Shown: positions 62,464 through 64,000 of the stretch, piece by piece
How the letters are laid out: each line of letters starts with the position of its first letter
Position numbering within the stretch: the first letter of the stretch is position 1
Source of the DNA: Bacteroidales bacterium
GTDB taxonomy: Bacteria; Bacteroidota; Bacteroidia; Bacteroidales; Tenuifilaceae
DNA length: 64,000 nucleotides
Reading direction: 5' to 3'
Assembly (NCBI GenBank): GCA_013376985.1
Contig: JACABB010000001.1
Location: forward strand, 210,155-274,154
The notes under the pieces: model-generated
Told to the model about the DNA's origin: nothing
Seen by the model: only the letters and a program-made list of their open reading frames with translations
The model's database searches: none
Position numbers and translations under genes: made by a program

Positions 62464-63534
62464 TTAAATTTTAAACTTTTCTATTGTTTTTTTGTACTCA
62501 TTCCACTCCCCTGTATCGAGCCAAGAGTCCTCGCTAATAGGAAAAACACCAACCTTCCCTCCTCGTTCTCGAACCTGCTGCATAAGGTGTGTGATATGAT
62601 AAAACGTATTGTCGGGGATTAATTCTATTAGTTCGGGATTAATAATATACATTCCTGTTGATGCCAAAAAGGAGTATTCTGGCTTTTCTTTAAAATCAGT
62701 CATTGTCCCCCCATTTTCAATTTCACATATTCCGTAGGGGATTTTATGGTGCATTAATGAGGCTACAAGGCTAATGTCGTATTTGTTTTTTTTATGAAAT
62801 TCAACAAATTCGGAATAGTTTGCATCAATAATAATATCGCAATTTGTGATTAAAATTGGTTTGTTGAACCTTCCTTTTACTAGTGTTAATGAACCGATTG
62901 TCCCTAAAGGCATTTTTTCCTCAATATATTCGATTGAATATTCGGGTGAGAGCTCTTCGAAATAGGATTTTATAATTTTTGCTTTGTGGTTAACCGAAAC
63001 TAAAAAATGATCTATTTTGAAATCGAGGAATTTATCGATTATAATTTCAATTATTGTTTTATCTCCAATTGGGATAAGTGGTTTTGGAAGAATTTTAGTG
63101 AACGGCTCAAGTCGTGTTCCTTGTCCGCCAGCCATGATAACCACCTCAACGTCAATTTTATCGTACTCTACTTTAAGTTTTGATTCCTCCAATATTTCAT
63201 CCCAAAATAGAATATCAATGATTATTCCATTTATATCGATTATTGGAACTGCTGAATATTTTTCTTTTAGTATTTGAGCCTTTGCATCTTTGTAATCATA
63301 CCCTTCTCTAACAGCAAAGGAGTTTAGATGACAGGCAGATATTACGTCTACATCCAAGGCACCTTCTGCTAAAATCCATCTTCGGATATCACCATCGGAT
63401 AGAGAGCCTAGTAATTTACCATTTTCATCAATGAGAAATAGGATTTTCCGGTGGGTGGAATCGAGCTGTTTCATTGCCAGCCTAACGGTAGTACCCTCTT
63501 TAATTAAATATTGTTCTATGTGTTTTGTCTTCAT
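62464..63534 (-). CDS. CBS-domain sugar-phosphate nucleotidyltransferase (PtmE-like)
   Basis: A 356-residue protein. Two CBS repeats span residues about 1-120 (KILFLIDENGKLLGSLSDGD and SAVPIIDINGIIID). The nucleotidyltransferase domain follows: MAGGQGTRLEPFTKILPKPL, LITNCDIIID for the metal Asp, and WLDTGEWNEY at the end. This exact fusion is known from PtmE, the glucosamine-1-phosphate guanylyltransferase of Campylobacter legionaminic-acid synthesis. The CBS part may sense adenine nucleotides. Confidence 0.87.
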   Translation of the reverse strand: MKTKHIEQYLIKEGTTVRLAMKQLDSTHRKILFLIDENGKLLGSLSDGDIRRWILAEGALDVDVISACHLNSFAVREGYDYKDAKAQILKEKYSAVPIIDINGIIIDILFWDEILEESKLKVEYDKIDVEVVIMAGGQGTRLEPFTKILPKPLIPIGDKTIIEIIIDKFLDFKIDHFLVSVNHKAKIIKSYFEELSPEYSIEYIEEKMPLGTIGSLTLVKGRFNKPILITNCDIIIDANYSEFVEFHKKNKYDISLVASLMHHKIPYGICEIENGGTMTDFKEKPEYSFLASTGMYIINPELIELIPDNTFYHITHLMQQVRERGGKVGVFPISEDSWLDTGEWNEYKKTIEKFKI

Positions 63535-63536
63535 TT

Positions 63537-64000
63537 TTAAACGAAAGAATTTTTAATTAATGAGTTTATCGTTTGTGCTGGCTCAAAGCCTGTTACACTA
63601 GTAAAGGCTTCGAAACTAACTTTTCCAATATTCTCAATGGGTTCCTTTTGCTCAAAAAATGTTTCGAAACGAATTGATTTTTCTGTTTCCAACTTTTGAA
63701 TGATTTCTTTTATACTATATTTTTCTCGTGCTGTAACATTATAAATACCAGTAATATTTTTGTCAACAGCCATAAATATGGCCTCAGCACAATCAGAAAT
63801 ATGTAAAAAATATCGGCTTAAATTTCCATCATTATTAAATTCTAGTTTTTTATCGGAATTAAAAGATCTTAGAAGATAGGCAAATACCCCTTTTACTTGA
63901 TTTCCTCCGTATAAGTTAGGTAGTCGAAGAATACAAAAGTTGTGCTTGGAAGTTGTTTGGATTTGAAATTCTGCAAATGCTTTAAAGCTTGCATATGGGC
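63537..64000 (-). CDS. NAD-dependent sugar epimerase/dehydratase, C-terminal part (cut by window edge)
   Basis: Reading the minus strand from the edge gives PYASFKAFAEFQIQ, which carries the YxxxK catalytic pair, then FCILRLPNLYGGNQVKGV and SRYFLHISDCAEAIFMAVD. These are typical of the extended SDR sugar epimerases and dehydratases. About 154 residues are visible and the N-terminal NAD fold is outside the window. It probably starts or continues the nonulosonate block. The stop is three bases from the next gene. Confidence 0.82.
   Translation of the reverse strand, partial: PYASFKAFAEFQIQTTSKHNFCILRLPNLYGGNQVKGVFAYLLRSFNSDKKLEFNNDGNLSRYFLHISDCAEAIFMAVDKNITGIYNVTAREKYSIKEIIQKLETEKSIRFETFFEQKEPIENIGKVSFEAFTSVTGFEPAQTINSLIKNSFV

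Overview
The window is chromosomal DNA from a low-GC member of the Bacteroidota. The signs are promoters of the TTTG-N19-TAnnTTTG type, few recognisable Shine-Dalgarno sites, signal peptides ending before Gln, the linked set ileS / DksA-like / lspA, a Bacteroidota-type IleRS with a variant HIGH box, Wzi-like and PorT-like outer-membrane barrels, and a giant surface protein with PKD-like repeats. I cannot place it more finely. No rRNA, tRNA, CRISPR array or transposase was seen.

Positions 1-13.9 kb hold housekeeping and envelope genes: a partial secreted M28-type peptidase, gltX, an ECF sigma factor with a small His-rich membrane protein, a broken outer-membrane barrel gene, a small HTH protein, an intact barrel, a sirtuin overlapping a secreted Ntn-hydrolase, dnaG, a lipoprotein and a TerB-ABCG transporter. 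Positions 13.9-18.1 kb hold regulators: an XRE repressor, a long PAS/GAF protein with no output domain, and a phage-type CI/Cro-like divergent switch with a clear palindromic operator. Positions 18.2-22.9 kb are lspA, the DksA-like gene and ileS, with a terminator between the DksA-like gene and lspA. An 800-bp gene-poor stretch follows. It carries a second perfect copy of the CI/Cro operator and four tandem 42-bp hairpin repeats. Then come an orphan sensor kinase, three small membrane proteins of unknown role, and riboflavin synthase.

Positions 27.3-38.1 kb are one gene for a secreted surface protein of about 3,600 residues, closed by a strong terminator. Everything from 38.2 kb to the right edge lies on the minus strand and forms one surface-polysaccharide locus of at least 25 kb. 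Read in transcription order from the right edge, it starts with a sugar epimerase and a block resembling the Campylobacter ptm legionaminic-acid genes (CBS-nucleotidyltransferase, Gfo/Idh, SDR, CMP-sugar synthetase). Next come a capsule (KpsC/S-like) protein, an O-acetylation pair (MBOAT plus SGNH-like), a flippase, a polymerase/ligase, three glycosyltransferases, two deacetylases, a PaaK-like adenylating enzyme, an asparagine-synthase-like enzyme, a DUF354 protein, an ATP-grasp enzyme and a phosphatidylserine-decarboxylase-like protein. A Wzi-like barrel is last. I infer an acidic, O-acetylated, nonulosonate-containing capsule or O-antigen with further amide or phospholipid-like modification.

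The observations most worth following are the CI/Cro operator system with a distant perfect site, the glycosyltransferase gene lacking a normal start codon, the unusual mix of modifying enzymes in the polysaccharide locus, and the giant adhesin with no visible C-terminal sorting domain.
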